In this document: positions 44,815 through 52,978 of the stretch, in pieces
Position numbering within the stretch: position 1 is the stretch's first letter
Layout: each line of letters opens with the position of its first letter
Program-made: the position numbers and the translations under genes
The notes under the pieces: model-generated
Database searches by the model: none
What the model was told of the DNA's origin: nothing
The model's input: the letters and a program-made list of their open reading frames with translations, nothing else
Origin: Blautia wexlerae
GTDB lineage: Bacteria > Bacillota > Clostridia > Lachnospirales > Lachnospiraceae
Direction of reading: 5' to 3'
Assembly (NCBI RefSeq): GCF_013300825.1
Contig: NZ_JAAIMY010000002.1
Span: 124,001 to 188,000, forward strand
Length of the DNA: 64,000 bases

Positions 44815-45548
44815 GTGAACAGATAGAAGGACGTAACGCAGTCCTGGAAGCCTTTCGTTCCGGCAAATGTGTAGATAAGCTTTTTATCCTGGACGGATGC
44901 CAGGACGGACCGGTCCGCACTATTGCCAGAGAGGCAAGAAAAAAAGATACGATTATTAACTATGTGGAAAAAGAACGTCTGGATCAGTTAAGCGAGACAG
45001 GCGCACATCAGGGCGTAATCGCTCAGGTGGCAGCCTATGAATATGCAAGTGTAGAAGATATTCTTGCGAAGGCAAAGGAAAAAGGAGAAGATCCCTTTAT
45101 CTTTATCCTGGATAATATTGAGGATCCTCATAATCTTGGTGCGATCATCCGTACAGCAAACCTTGCAGGTGCACATGGGGTGATTATTCCCAAGAGAAGA
45201 GCAGTTGGCCTGACTTCCACAGTTGCCAAGACTTCAGCAGGTGCATTAAACTATACACCTGTTGCAAAGGTTACCAATCTGGGACATACCATCGATGAAC
45301 TGAAAGAACAGGGCATGTGGTTTGTATGTGCGGATATGGGCGGTGAAACCATGTACAATCTTAACCTGACAGGTCCGATCGGCGTAGTGATCGGCAATGA
45401 AGGTGAAGGTGTAAGCAGACTGATCCGTGAGAAGTGTGATTTCGTGGCATCTATTCCTATGAAAGGTGACATTGATTCCCTCAATGCATCTGTGGCAGCC
45501 GGAGTACTTGGATATGAGATTGTACGTCAGAGACTGCAGAAGAAATAA
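44811..45548 (+). CDS. rlmB: 23S rRNA (guanosine-2'-O-)-methyltransferase RlmB
   Basis: 245 residues of the SpoU/TrmH (SPOUT) superfamily. It methylates a ribose in 23S rRNA with SAM. N-terminal substrate-binding domain IEGRNAVLEAFRSG; SPOUT motifs ILDNIEDPHNLGAIIRTA (motif 1), VIGNEGEGVSRLIREKCD (motif 2) and IPMKGDIDSLNASVAAGVLGYE (motif 3) are all present. Coupled to mrnC by ATGA overlap. Confidence 0.95.
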   Translation: MSEQIEGRNAVLEAFRSGKCVDKLFILDGCQDGPVRTIAREARKKDTIINYVEKERLDQLSETGAHQGVIAQVAAYEYASVEDILAKAKEKGEDPFIFILDNIEDPHNLGAIIRTANLAGAHGVIIPKRRAVGLTSTVAKTSAGALNYTPVAKVTNLGHTIDELKEQGMWFVCADMGGETMYNLNLTGPIGVVIGNEGEGVSRLIREKCDFVASIPMKGDIDSLNASVAAGVLGYEIVRQRLQKK

Positions 45549-45563
45549 AATTATTCCACAATA

Positions 45564-45592
45564 TTGTTATGTTATAAGAAGCCCTCTGGGCG
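45564..45592. repeat. Intergenic repeat family 2, copy G (shortened)
   Basis: TTATGTTATAAGAA directly joined to GCCCTCTGGGC. These are the left arm and second hairpin of the element at 36755-36892 with the rest removed. Confidence 0.45.
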
Positions 45593-45631
45593 AATGATAG
45601 AGATTTTCAGAAAAACGGAAGGGTTAAATTG

Positions 45632-46231
45632 ATGAAACAGTATGACGGAATTAAAGATGAAGAATTAATTTCCCGTTTCAAAAACGGGGAATCAGAAATC
45701 CTCGACTATTTGATGGAGAAATACAAGAGCATGGTCCGCAAAAAAGCAAGGACTATGTTCCTGATAGGCGGGGAGAACGATGATTTGATACAGGAAGGTA
45801 TGATCGGACTGTTTAAGGCAGTCCGCGATTACCAGCCGGACAGAGATGCTGCATTTCAGACCTTTGCCAGTATATGTGTGGACAGACAGATCTACAACGC
45901 CATCCAGAGTTCCAACAGGCAGAAACACCAGCCGCTGAATTCCTATATTTCTCTCAGCGAACAGGATGGGGAAAATGAAGAACATCTTGGAGATAACTGG
46001 GGAGAGAACCCGGAGTCTATTATTATTGACCAAGAGAATCTCCAGGATCTGGAGCAGGAGATAACAGCAACGTTAAGTCCAATGGAGAACCAGGTTCTTG
46101 AATATTATCTGGCAGGAAACGGATACGGAGAGATTGCCCGGATCATGGGAAAAACACCCAAGTCCATAGATAATGCATTACAGCGCATCCGAACCAAAAT
46201 CAGAGAGCAGTTGGAACAATATCAAAAATAG
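45632..46231 (+). CDS. sigH: RNA polymerase sporulation sigma factor SigH
   Basis: 199 residues. SigH directs transcription of early sporulation genes, including spo0A in Bacillus. Region 2 is clear (YDGIKDEELISRFKNGE, RKKARTMFLIGGENDDLIQEGMIGLFKAVRDY, FASICVDRQIYNAIQ), and region 4 ends with YLAGNGYGEIARIMGKTPKSIDNALQRIR, the -35-recognising helix-turn-helix. I chose ATG 45632, 8 nt after GGAAGGG; a TTG at 45629 is possible. Its place after rlmB is conserved across Bacillota. A gut Blautia-like host may or may not sporulate. Confidence 0.94.
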   Translation: MKQYDGIKDEELISRFKNGESEILDYLMEKYKSMVRKKARTMFLIGGENDDLIQEGMIGLFKAVRDYQPDRDAAFQTFASICVDRQIYNAIQSSNRQKHQPLNSYISLSEQDGENEEHLGDNWGENPESIIIDQENLQDLEQEITATLSPMENQVLEYYLAGNGYGEIARIMGKTPKSIDNALQRIRTKIREQLEQYQK

Positions 46232-46284
46232 AAAGATATCTGTATAAAACCAAAAAATAAAAATCAAAAAGTTAAAAATAGGGA

Positions 46285-46313
46285 TTGACAATACAAATAA
46301 GTTCTGGTAATAT
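46285..46313 (+). promoter_or_regulatory. Promoter for tRNA-Thr
   Basis: TTGACA, a 17-nt spacer and TAATAT, about 30 bp before the tRNA. Confidence 0.8.
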
Positions 46314-46344
46314 AGCTAAATGTGAGCGGTAAATCCGACACAAT

Positions 46345-46416
46345 GCTGATGTGGCTCAGAGGTAGAGCACTTCCTTGGTAAGGAAGGGGTCACGGGTTCA
46401 ATTCCCGTCATCAGCT
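46345..46416 (+). tRNA. tRNA-Thr (anticodon GGT)
   Basis: 72 nt with a perfect 7-bp acceptor stem GCTGATG / CATCAGC, a D-loop GGCTCAGAGGTAGAGC, anticodon GGT in CTTGGTAAG, and the T arm CACGGGTTCAATTCCCGT. CCA is not encoded. It reads ACC and ACU. It stands alone, with its own promoter and terminator. Confidence 0.95.
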
Positions 46417-46432
46417 TGATAAGAATGGCTTA

Positions 46433-46487
46433 TTTACTGGGTTTGTGAGGTGCCAGTAAATCAAAGTTACTCAAAAAGTTACTCAAG
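46433..46487 (+). repeat. Hairpin and 12-nt tandem repeat just 3' of the tRNA
   Basis: TTTACTGG / CCAGTAAA form a hairpin (46433-46460). AAAGTTACTCAA is then repeated twice without a gap (46463-46486). In frame it would read KVTQKVTQ, as at the C-terminus of some integrases, but no integrase remains. Confidence 0.45.
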
Positions 46488-46518
46488 ATAATCAGGACAT
46501 AGGTTCTGATTATTTTTT
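46488..46518 (+). terminator. Terminator after tRNA-Thr
   Basis: ATAATCAG pairs with CTGATTAT across a 10-nt loop and is followed by a T-run. The next 160 bp hold nothing that I can name. Confidence 0.75.
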
Positions 46519-46679
46519 GTGCAATTTGCAGTTCCGGGATACTGCTCAGAATTGCAGTTTTTGTACTGAGACTCTTCCTATTCCTGAAATAATGATTTTA
46601 GGATGATATACTCGAATAAACCCAGTATTATTTTATAAACTTCTAAGAACTGTTTGTACTTCCAGAATGACAAGAGATA

Positions 46680-46688
46680 TGTTATACT
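46680..46688 (+). promoter_or_regulatory. Extended -10 promoter of the toxin mRNA
   Basis: TG-T-TATACT; the -35 (TTCCAG at 17 nt) is weak. It would start an mRNA of about 220 nt near 46695 that ends at the shared terminator. Confidence 0.55.
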
Positions 46689-46737
46689 TACAGTGTTGTC
46701 CAACCGATACCCGGCAACGGGAGGAGGTGAAGTCTAT

Positions 46738-46827
46738 ATGGAGAATCTTGCTATTTCTTTTCTTGTCTCCTTTATGGCAAGCATAGCCGCCTATTATGTT
46801 TGCAAATGGTTAGACGGAGATAAGTAG
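46738..46827 (+). CDS. Candidate type I toxin peptide, par/Fst-like (29 residues)
   Basis: 29 residues: an N-terminal hydrophobic helix of about 20 residues (LAISFLVSFMASIAAYYV) then the charged end CKWLDGDK, the layout of Fst-type membrane toxins, whose helix is also followed by a W-L-D/E-charged tail. A very strong ribosome site GGGAGGAGG lies 8 nt upstream; it is next to a GNRA-capped hairpin CCCG-GCAA-CGGG that could limit access to it. An antisense RNA, a shared terminator and a 16-nt repeat make the toxin-antitoxin reading likely. No experimental support is visible in sequence. Confidence 0.7.
   Translation: MENLAISFLVSFMASIAAYYVCKWLDGDK
46747..46762 (+). repeat. Direct repeat a of the toxin-antitoxin locus
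   Basis: CTTGCTATTTCTTTTC, covering codons 4-9 of the toxin. It recurs exactly at 46927-46942 near the 5' end of the antisense RNA, so the RNA carries its complement and can pair in trans over the translation start region. Confidence 0.85.
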
Positions 46828-46873
46828 GGCAATACTAACCTGGCAGTTTCTTGTCTGCCATAAAAAATAAGAA

Positions 46874-46915
46874 GAAGCCCCCAGTATTCGCACTACTGAG
46901 GGCTTCATTCTTTTT
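46874..46915. terminator. Bidirectional terminator shared by toxin mRNA and antisense RNA
   Basis: GAAGCCC-C-CAGTA pairs with TACTG-A-GGGCTTC (one mismatch), loop TTCGCAC. A T-rich tail follows on the plus strand (TTCTTTTT), and an A-rich run precedes it (TAAAAAATAA), giving a U-tail on the minus strand. Confidence 0.85.
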
Positions 46916-46926
46916 GTCTACATGGA

Positions 46927-46942
46927 CTTGCTATTTCTTTTC
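46927..46942 (+). repeat. Direct repeat b of the toxin-antitoxin locus
   Basis: Exact second copy of CTTGCTATTTCTTTTC (first at 46747-46762), 180 bp downstream, inside the first 20 nt of the predicted antisense RNA. Confidence 0.85.
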
Positions 46943-46952
46943 GCCTACTGGC

Positions 46953-46981
46953 ATTATAGCATATGCAGATCAGGAAATCAA
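46953..46981 (-). promoter_or_regulatory. Promoter of the antisense RNA
   Basis: On the minus strand: TTGATT, a 17-nt spacer and consensus TATAAT. Much stronger than the toxin promoter, as expected for an antitoxin RNA. Confidence 0.75.
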
Positions 46982-47058
46982 TATGCAAGTGATTCTGAAA
47001 CATTCTGAAACAAATAAAAAAGAGTAAACTATCTCCTTGGTTTATGCCTTATTTTTCG

Positions 47059-47568
47059 TTAATATTCACCAATGTCGAACAGCTCGTCAAAGGTTATCTT
47101 CAGATTCGGAAACATAACCAGATGTAAATCTTCTTTATTCTGGGCTGTGACAGTCTTATAAAGATACGGATAACCAGTGCCATCTTCTTTGAAATCGAAG
47201 AGATAAATCTCTACAGATTTTTTTCTCCAGTCAACGATCCAATACTCAGAGACACCGACCTTGCAATAAATATCCATCTTTTCATGTCGATCATATTCTT
47301 CTGTGGAATTGGACAAAACTTCCATCACAAAGCGGGGAATGCCAGTGAAAGAAATGTTCTTACGGTCTCTCAGGTTACAGATGATTGATACGTCAGGAAT
47401 GATTACTTTATCATCATTTTCGCGCCATTCATACTGAACACCATCACCAAAGACACGACATAAGCTATCGTTGATTTGGCTGCCGATCTTGATGACAAAG
47501 TTATTGATAACCATAGAATGTTCTAGGTACGTTTTACTTAAATCTTCAATTGGTAGTGCATTACTCAT
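47059..47568 (-). CDS. Uma2-family PD-(D/E)XK endonuclease-like protein
   Basis: 169 residues of the Uma2/DUF820 family, a PD-(D/E)XK nuclease fold of unsettled function. The active-site elements appear in order: IIPDVSIIC, RFVMEVLSNST and VSEYWIVDWRKKSVEIY, with a preceding helix. Ribosome site AAGGAGGTG. It is a single gene with its own promoter, next to the toxin-antitoxin locus but transcribed separately. Members are common as lone genes in Firmicutes and cyanobacteria and may be mobile. Confidence 0.88.
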   Translation of the reverse strand: MSNALPIEDLSKTYLEHSMVINNFVIKIGSQINDSLCRVFGDGVQYEWRENDDKVIIPDVSIICNLRDRKNISFTGIPRFVMEVLSNSTEEYDRHEKMDIYCKVGVSEYWIVDWRKKSVEIYLFDFKEDGTGYPYLYKTVTAQNKEDLHLVMFPNLKITFDELFDIGEY

Positions 47569-47598
47569 ATTGCCGCACCTCCTTGATATGTTGATATA

Positions 47599-47627
47599 AT
47601 TATAATATTTTGCAAGATGTTAGTCAA
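47599..47627 (-). promoter_or_regulatory. Promoter for the Uma2 gene
   Basis: On the minus strand: TTGACT, a 17-nt spacer and TATAAT, about 30 bp before the start. Confidence 0.8.
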
Positions 47628-47698
47628 GGATATGAGCTGCTGAAAGAGAGTGCAGATGAGTCTGAGAAATATAAGGCCTGTCACTGTTGTGTAAACGG

Positions 47699-47727
47699 TT
47701 GACAGATGGAATTTCCAATGATAATAT
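47699..47727 (+). promoter_or_regulatory. Promoter for glnS
   Basis: TTGACA, a 17-nt spacer and TAATAT, about 92 bp before the start. No T-box leader is present. Confidence 0.7.
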
Positions 47728-47819
47728 AAATTCATTCGACATAAAAAATATTCAGTTGTATTTTTTATATATAGATGTGTGAAAAAACAGTATAAAATAC
47801 GACAACAGGAGGGAAGAAG

Positions 47820-49487
47820 ATGGAGAACGAAACAGTTTCCAAAAATTTTATTGAGAATATCATTGATAAAGATTTAGCAGAGGGTGTTTATGACACCGTG
47901 CATACACGTTTCCCACCGGAACCGAATGGATATCTTCATATCGGTCATGCCAAATCTATTCTTTTAAACTATGGCCTTGCACAGGAATATAACGGTAAAT
48001 TCAACATGCGTTTTGACGACACAAACCCGACCAAAGAAAAGAGCGAGTTTGTAGAATCCATCAAGGCAGATATTAAATGGCTGGGTGCAGACTGGGAAGA
48101 CAGACTGTTTTTTGCATCTGATTATTTCGGACAGATGTATGAAGCAGCTGTAAAGCTGATCCAGAAAGGCAAAGCCTATGTATGTGACCTGACTGCAGAT
48201 CAGATTCGCGAATACCGCGGAACTCTTACAGAGCCAGGTAAAGAAAGCCCATATAGAAACAGAAGTGTAGAAGAGAACCTGCAGCTTTTCGAAGAGATGA
48301 AAGAAGGCAAATATGCAGACGGAGAGAAAGTGCTCCGTGCCAAGATCGATATGGCATCTCCGAATATGAATATGCGTGACCCGGTTATCTATCGTGTTGC
48401 TCATATGACACACCACAGAACCGGTGACACATGGTGCATCTATCCAATGTACGATTTCGCTCATCCTATCGAAGATGCCATCGAGGGAATCACACATTCC
48501 ATCTGTACCCTGGAGTTTGAGGATCACAGACCGTTGTATGACTGGGTTGTAAAAGAACTGGAATATCCGCAGCCACCGAAGCAGATCGAGTTTGCAAAAC
48601 TGTATCTGACAAATGTAGTTACAGGTAAACGTTATATCAAGAAACTGGTAGAGGAAGGCATCGTAGACGGATGGGATGATCCGCGTCTGGTCTCCATCGC
48701 AGCACTGCGCCGCCGTGGATTTACACCGGAATCCATTAAAATGTTTGTGGAGCTCTGTGGCGTATCTAAGGCAAACAGCTCTGTTGACTATGCAATGCTT
48801 GAATACTGCATCCGTGAGGATCTGAAACTGAAACGTCCACGTCTGATGGCTGTTCTTGATCCGATCAAGCTTGTGATAGATAATTATCCGGAAGGCGAAG
48901 TAGAATATCTGGAAGCTCCGAACAATATGGAGAATGAAGAACTGGGAACCCGTAAAATACCGTTTGGCAGAGAACTCTATATTGAGAGAGAAGACTTTAT
49001 GGTAGATCCGCCTAAGAAATATAAGAGAATGTTCCCAGGTACAGAGGTTCGTCTTATGAACGCATATTTTGTAACCTGTACAGGATATGAAGCTGATGAA
49101 GATGGAACTGTACGTGTTGTGCATTGTACTTATGACCCTGCAACAAAGGGTGGCAATGCACCGGATGGCAGAAAAGTAAAAGGAACCATTCACTGGGTGG
49201 AAGCAAGCCAGGCAGGAAAAGCAGAAGTACGTCTCTATGAGAATATTGTAGATGAGGAAAAAGGCGTATATAATAAAGAGGATGGTTCTCTGAACGTAAA
49301 TCCGAATTCTCTGACAAAAGTTACCGCGTATGTAGAGCCTGCACTTATGGAAGCAAAAGGCTATGACAGCTTCCAGTTTGTAAGAACAGGATTTTTCTGC
49401 GCAGATATCCATGACTCCAAAGAAGGTGCACCGATATTCAACCGTATCGTGTCTCTGAAGAGCTCATTTAAACTTCCGAAAGCATAA
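47820..49487 (+). CDS. glnS: Glutaminyl-tRNA synthetase
   Basis: 555 residues, class I. It charges tRNA-Gln directly. HIGH motif in [20 protein letters not shown] (about residues 30-49), the GlnRS-specific [18 protein letters not shown], and the KMSKS-like site VSKANSSV near residue 318; the C-terminal beta-barrel anticodon-binding domains complete it. Ribosome site AGGAGGG. Many Firmicutes lack GlnRS and use the amidotransferase route, but Lachnospiraceae often have it. Monocistronic, with a very strong terminator. Confidence 0.95.
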   Translation: MENETVSKNFIENIIDKDLAEGVYDTVHTRFPPEPNGYLHIGHAKSILLNYGLAQEYNGKFNMRFDDTNPTKEKSEFVESIKADIKWLGADWEDRLFFASDYFGQMYEAAVKLIQKGKAYVCDLTADQIREYRGTLTEPGKESPYRNRSVEENLQLFEEMKEGKYADGEKVLRAKIDMASPNMNMRDPVIYRVAHMTHHRTGDTWCIYPMYDFAHPIEDAIEGITHSICTLEFEDHRPLYDWVVKELEYPQPPKQIEFAKLYLTNVVTGKRYIKKLVEEGIVDGWDDPRLVSIAALRRRGFTPESIKMFVELCGVSKANSSVDYAMLEYCIREDLKLKRPRLMAVLDPIKLVIDNYPEGEVEYLEAPNNMENEELGTRKIPFGRELYIEREDFMVDPPKKYKRMFPGTEVRLMNAYFVTCTGYEADEDGTVRVVHCTYDPATKGGNAPDGRKVKGTIHWVEASQAGKAEVRLYENIVDEEKGVYNKEDGSLNVNPNSLTKVTAYVEPALMEAKGYDSFQFVRTGFFCADIHDSKEGAPIFNRIVSLKSSFKLPKA

Positions 49488-49517
49488 TGAGACTGGATTG
49501 GTAAGATAATCAGAATA

Positions 49518-49570
49518 AAAAGGGAATGTTGCTTTTACGATTGTACAATCGTGAAGCAACATTCCCTTTT
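49518..49570. terminator. Bidirectional terminator between glnS and the acidic membrane-protein gene
   Basis: Nearly perfect long hairpin: AAAGGGAATGTTGCTT pairs with AAGCAACATTCCCTTT, with the exact palindrome CGATTGTACAATCG at the tip. A- and T-runs at both feet serve both strands. Confidence 0.92.
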
Positions 49571-49605
49571 GGCTACGTTACTGTGAACAGAGTGAACACT
49601 AACGT

Positions 49606-50010
49606 TTATTCTTCAGATTCAGATGCAGTGTCCATAGTCTCTTCAAAAGTCTCAGGTTCATCGGCATCTTCTTCCTCTTCTGCATCTTTAATCTCAACTT
49701 CAGCAGCTTTATCGGAAGACTTCTCAGAATTGTCTGTATCAGCAGTTTCTTCAGATTCTTCGCTTTCGGTGTCATCTGTTGCAGACTGTTCGCCTGTATG
49801 TTCCCAAGACTGGAAATCTTCGGCAGGTTCCTGCTCTTCTTTAGCGGTTTCCTTTTCATCAGTCAGATCGAAATCATCAAAGTCATCTTCAAAATCAAAA
49901 TCCTCTTTACAGGATCCTTTTTTTGCAATAAGGGCAGCTACAGCGCCGGCAGCAACTGCTGTAAGGGCACCAACTGCAACATATCCCCAGTATTTATTAA
50001 TTTTAGCCAT
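49606..50010 (-). CDS. Acidic single-pass membrane protein, unknown function
   Basis: 134 residues. A single helix near the N-terminus (YVAVGALTAVAAGAVAALIAKKG) is followed by about 100 residues very rich in Glu, Asp, Ser and Thr, probably disordered. The layout resembles YtxH-like proteins but no family can be asserted. I prefer ATG 50010 (MAKINKYWG); an ATG at 50019 lies too close to the AAAGGAG. It converges on glnS and diverges from maf. Confidence 0.65.
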   Translation of the reverse strand: MAKINKYWGYVAVGALTAVAAGAVAALIAKKGSCKEDFDFEDDFDDFDLTDEKETAKEEQEPAEDFQSWEHTGEQSATDDTESEESEETADTDNSEKSSDKAAEVEIKDAEEEEDADEPETFEETMDTASESEE

Positions 50011-50178
50011 GATAATCATAAACTCCTTTCTGATATTCTCCTATTTTTGACAGCGGATCAGGATAAAAATATCTTTTGCACCTGACCTCATTTTATTCAG
50101 CTATAGGTTATTGTTATTTTAATACTTTTCAGATAAAAAGAAAAGCAAAATTTTTATGGAAAGAGTTAATGAAAGCAG

Positions 50179-50207
50179 TTGCATACCAAAAAGATACAAG
50201 GTATACT
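50179..50207 (+). promoter_or_regulatory. Promoter for the maf-HAD operon
   Basis: TTGCAT, a 17-nt spacer and TATACT, 24 bp before the maf start. Confidence 0.75.
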
Positions 50208-50230
50208 ATGACAGGAAAGAAGAGGTTATT

Positions 50231-50824
50231 ATGAAGAAAATTATTTTGGCGTCTGCCTCACCCAGACGAAAAGAACTACTGGAACGGGCAGGTGTGGATT
50301 TTGAAGTGATGCCTGCATCAGGCGAGGAGAAACGTATCTCAGATGATCCTGGAAAGGCAGTGAAACAACTGGCTTCAGACAAAGCTGCTTCTGTTACTGC
50401 CGTTGTGAAAGAAAGCGCAGACGGAACAATTGTGATTGGATCTGACACAGTGGTAGTGTTTGAGAATAAGATTCTTGGCAAACCTCAGGATACAGAGGAT
50501 GCAGTGAATACATTAAAGAAACTTCAGGCAAATACTCATCAGGTATATACAGGCGTTTCTGTATGGGAAAAGAAGGAGGATGTCTGGACAGAACATACTT
50601 TTTATGAAAGTACAGATGTGACTTTTTATCCGGTTTCAGATGAAGAAATCAGAGAGTATGTTGCTACAGGAGAGCCTATGGATAAGGCTGGGAGTTATGG
50701 CATCCAGGGGCTTTTCGGAATTTATGTAAAGGGAATCTGCGGAGATTACAATAATGTGGTAGGACTCCCGATTGCCAGATTATTTTATGAAATGAAGAAA
50801 TCAGGAATTGACTTAAGAGGATGA
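50231..50824 (+). CDS. maf: Maf-family nucleoside triphosphate pyrophosphatase
   Basis: 197 residues. Maf proteins hydrolyse dTTP, UTP and modified nucleotides to monophosphates, guarding the nucleotide pool and affecting septation. N-terminal IILASASPRRKELLERAG is diagnostic; SDTVVVFENKILGKP and DKAGSYGIQGLFGIYVKGICGDYNNVVGLP are the conserved active-site segments. I chose ATG 50231 with GAAGAGG just upstream; in-frame starts upstream to 50156 cross the promoter. It is the first gene of an operon with two HAD phosphatases. Confidence 0.94.
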   Translation: MKKIILASASPRRKELLERAGVDFEVMPASGEEKRISDDPGKAVKQLASDKAASVTAVVKESADGTIVIGSDTVVVFENKILGKPQDTEDAVNTLKKLQANTHQVYTGVSVWEKKEDVWTEHTFYESTDVTFYPVSDEEIREYVATGEPMDKAGSYGIQGLFGIYVKGICGDYNNVVGLPIARLFYEMKKSGIDLRG

Positions 50825-50830
50825 CAAAAG

Positions 50831-51496
50831 ATGATTAAAGCATGTATATTTGATTTGGATGGAACACTGGCTGATACGCTGGATTCCATGGCTTATGTGA
50901 CTAACATTATTATGGAAAAATTCGGGCTGAAAACACTTCCGGTGGATAATTTCAGATATTACAGCGGTGAAGGGGCAAATATGCTGATCCGCCGTGCACT
51001 TAAGGATGCGGGGGATCCGGAACTCAGTCATTATGACGAGGGACAGAAGCTTTACAGAGAAATGTTTGAAGCAGATCCGATGTATAAAGTAGTTCCTTAT
51101 AAGGGAATGCCGGAAACTTTAAAAAAATTGAAAGAACATGGAATGAAGCTGGCAGTCTGCTCAAATAAACCTCATCCTGCAGCCGTGAAAGTGATTTCGC
51201 AGCTTTTCGGCGGGGAATTTGATATGGTAGTCGGTCAGAGCGAAGCAATCCGCAGGAAACCGGCACCTGATGGGCCGCTTATGGTTGCGGAGAAATTTGG
51301 CGTAAAACCGGAAGAATGTATGTATGTGGGAGATACAAGTACAGATATGAAAACAGGTAAAGCCGCAGGAATGTTTACAGTAGGTGCACTCTGGGGCTTT
51401 CGTGACCAAAAGGAACTGAATGAGAATGGCGCAGATCTTGTCGCTGAGAAACCGACAGATCTGGTAAAGATTTGCGAGGAACATGGAAATGATTAA
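50831..51496 (+). CDS. HAD-family phosphatase (phosphoglycolate phosphatase-like)
   Basis: 221 residues, HAD subfamily IA. Motif I is IFDLDGTLADT (Asp nucleophile and acid/base), motif II is AVCSNKP, and motif III/IV is RRKPAPDG...MYVGDTSTDMKTGKAAG. The cap domain is helical. Phosphoglycolate is the usual guess, but pyrophosphate or sugar phosphates are possible. It starts 6 bp after maf and its stop overlaps the next gene's start. Confidence 0.9.
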   Translation: MIKACIFDLDGTLADTLDSMAYVTNIIMEKFGLKTLPVDNFRYYSGEGANMLIRRALKDAGDPELSHYDEGQKLYREMFEADPMYKVVPYKGMPETLKKLKEHGMKLAVCSNKPHPAAVKVISQLFGGEFDMVVGQSEAIRRKPAPDGPLMVAEKFGVKPEECMYVGDTSTDMKTGKAAGMFTVGALWGFRDQKELNENGADLVAEKPTDLVKICEEHGND

Positions 51497-52292
51497 GCTG
51501 GTTGCAAGTGATCTGGATGGAACGTTGCTTTTACATAAGGCACAGTCTCTGCCTGAAGAAATTTTTTCGCTGATCAGGCAGTTAGAGGAACTGGGGATTA
51601 TGTTTGTGGCAGCCAGTGGAAGACAATATCCGAATATGACAAAGCTGTTTGCGCCTGTTGCTTCAGAGATTTCCTATATTTCGGAGAATGGTGCACTGGC
51701 AGTAGATCATGGTAAGGTGCTGTATCAGGATTCTTTTGACAGAAAGCTGGCAAGGGAGATCATCTCTGCGATCATGGAAAAGAAAGATGCCGAGTTTACC
51801 TGTTCGGCAAAGGATTACCACTATCTGATGCCGAAGACAGAGAGATTTCATAATCACATGCTATATGAAGTAAAAAATGAGTGCAGATTTGTAAACAGTA
51901 TGGAAGAAATGACTGATCCGATTATGAAGCTGGCTGTATTTGAACCGGCCGGTCTTACAGAGGAGTCTGTGAAATACTGGACTGGCAGGTTTGGAAAAGA
52001 CTGTGTTGTTGTCACTTCAGGAAATGAATGGATCGATTTTATTCCTTTTGGCACAAACAAGGCAAAGGGAATCAGAGAATATCAGAAGCGATATCATATT
52101 TCGCCGGAAGAATGTATTGCATTTGGTGATGAATATAATGATATAGAGATGCTTAAAGCAGTAAAATACGGTTTTGCCATGGAGCATTCCAAGGAGGGGG
52201 TACGGGCGGCTGCGTCCTGCATAACGAAACGAGTTGAACCGGTCCTTGAGAAACTGATCCGGGCAAAGGGAAAGATTGAGGAGGTAATTTGA
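51489..52292 (+). CDS. HAD-IIB (Cof-type) sugar or nucleotide phosphatase
   Basis: 267 residues. Motif I LVASDLDGTLL, motif II AASGRQYPN, a C2b cap in the middle, and motif IV IAFGDEYNDIEMLKAVKYGFAM. Cof-type enzymes dephosphorylate sugar phosphates, FMN or pyridoxal phosphate. I chose ATG 51489, 8 nt after GAGGA; ATG 51483 is too close to it. Overlaps the previous gene by 8 bp, showing coupling. Confidence 0.9.
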   Translation: MIKLVASDLDGTLLLHKAQSLPEEIFSLIRQLEELGIMFVAASGRQYPNMTKLFAPVASEISYISENGALAVDHGKVLYQDSFDRKLAREIISAIMEKKDAEFTCSAKDYHYLMPKTERFHNHMLYEVKNECRFVNSMEEMTDPIMKLAVFEPAGLTEESVKYWTGRFGKDCVVVTSGNEWIDFIPFGTNKAKGIREYQKRYHISPEECIAFGDEYNDIEMLKAVKYGFAMEHSKEGVRAAASCITKRVEPVLEKLIRAKGKIEEVI

Positions 52293-52293
52293 A

Positions 52294-52551
52294 ATGTTTA
52301 CAGAAGAATGTATTAATACGTTTCTTGAAAATCAGGAGCAGCTTTTTCCACAGCCGGTAGCAGAATCATATGAGGCAGCGGAAGCATTCCTTGAGGACTG
52401 TATGGCACAGGTTGTGGATTCTATTGAAGAAGTGAGAGAATATCTGGAAGAAGCAGGCGCTGATGTAGACGGAATGTCGGATGAAGAGCTGGAGGATGCA
52501 AGTGAAGTATTTGCATTGCCGGATGGAAAATATCTGATTGTAGAGGGATAA
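52294..52551 (+). CDS. Small acidic conserved protein, unknown function
   Basis: 85 residues, strongly acidic, predicted all-helical, cytoplasmic. It follows the HAD gene by 1 bp, with GAGGAGG upstream, so it is the last gene of the maf operon. No family with known function is recognised; similar short proteins occur in Lachnospiraceae and are sometimes labelled glyoxalase without cause. It ends LPDGKYLIVEG. Confidence 0.7.
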   Translation: MFTEECINTFLENQEQLFPQPVAESYEAAEAFLEDCMAQVVDSIEEVREYLEEAGADVDGMSDEELEDASEVFALPDGKYLIVEG

Positions 52552-52978
52552 AATTCTCAGGATATATACAAAATACATAGCTGATTCAGCAAAGCAGGCT
52601 GTGAGTATCAGCAGAAAAAGATGCAGGGCGGTCCCTGAGTATCGGAGCAAAGTAAAATCTGGTATTCAGGGGCTGCAATTATTTTCAGGACAATTTTTAT
52701 ATATTTTGAATTACTCTGTCTCTATCTGCCTGAATGATGCAGAGGAAAAAATAAGAGCTGTAGGATAAGAGGGGACGGAGAAAATACAGATTACATTTTC
52801 AAAAAATATAATGCTATAATGGCTTTAAACAGAGCGTAAAAACAATGTTGCAGTCTTTTTGTATCGGGGGTAGACAGACGGCTGCGAAGGAATTACAGAA
52901 CTGTGGATATTCAGTGTTTTTACAATGAAATGCTGGATAATCCGTAAATTCTATTATAAAGGAAAAGGAGGACTACAG
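52552..52978. other. Gap before the surface-protein gene
   Basis: About 430 bp without a gene. It holds a candidate promoter (TTACAT, 18 nt, TATAAT near 52818) and a long leader of about 150 nt to the next gene. The region 52835-52900 can fold (GGCTGCGAAGG and surroundings) but matches no riboswitch that I know. Confidence 0.4.

Larger units (their letters stand above)
46862..46946 (-). ncRNA. Candidate antitoxin antisense RNA (RNA II-like)
   Basis: Predicted from a strong minus-strand promoter (46953-46981), starting near 46946 and ending after the bidirectional hairpin, about 85 nt. Its first half carries the complement of the 16-nt repeat in the toxin mRNA, and its second half overlaps the 3' end of that mRNA. 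This matches the layout of the pAD1 par antitoxin RNA (about 65 nt). Size and ends are inferred. Confidence 0.65.

Noticed and set aside
46433-46737. Integrase gene remnant next to tRNA-Thr
   Set aside because: Only the KVTQKVTQ-like words are present; no catalytic Arg-His-Arg-Tyr segments can be read in any frame.
47964-49412. Long minus-strand open frame of 482 codons opposite glnS
   Set aside because: It is a shadow of the glnS codon pattern, rich in Cys, Ile and Phe, with no domain and no ribosome site.
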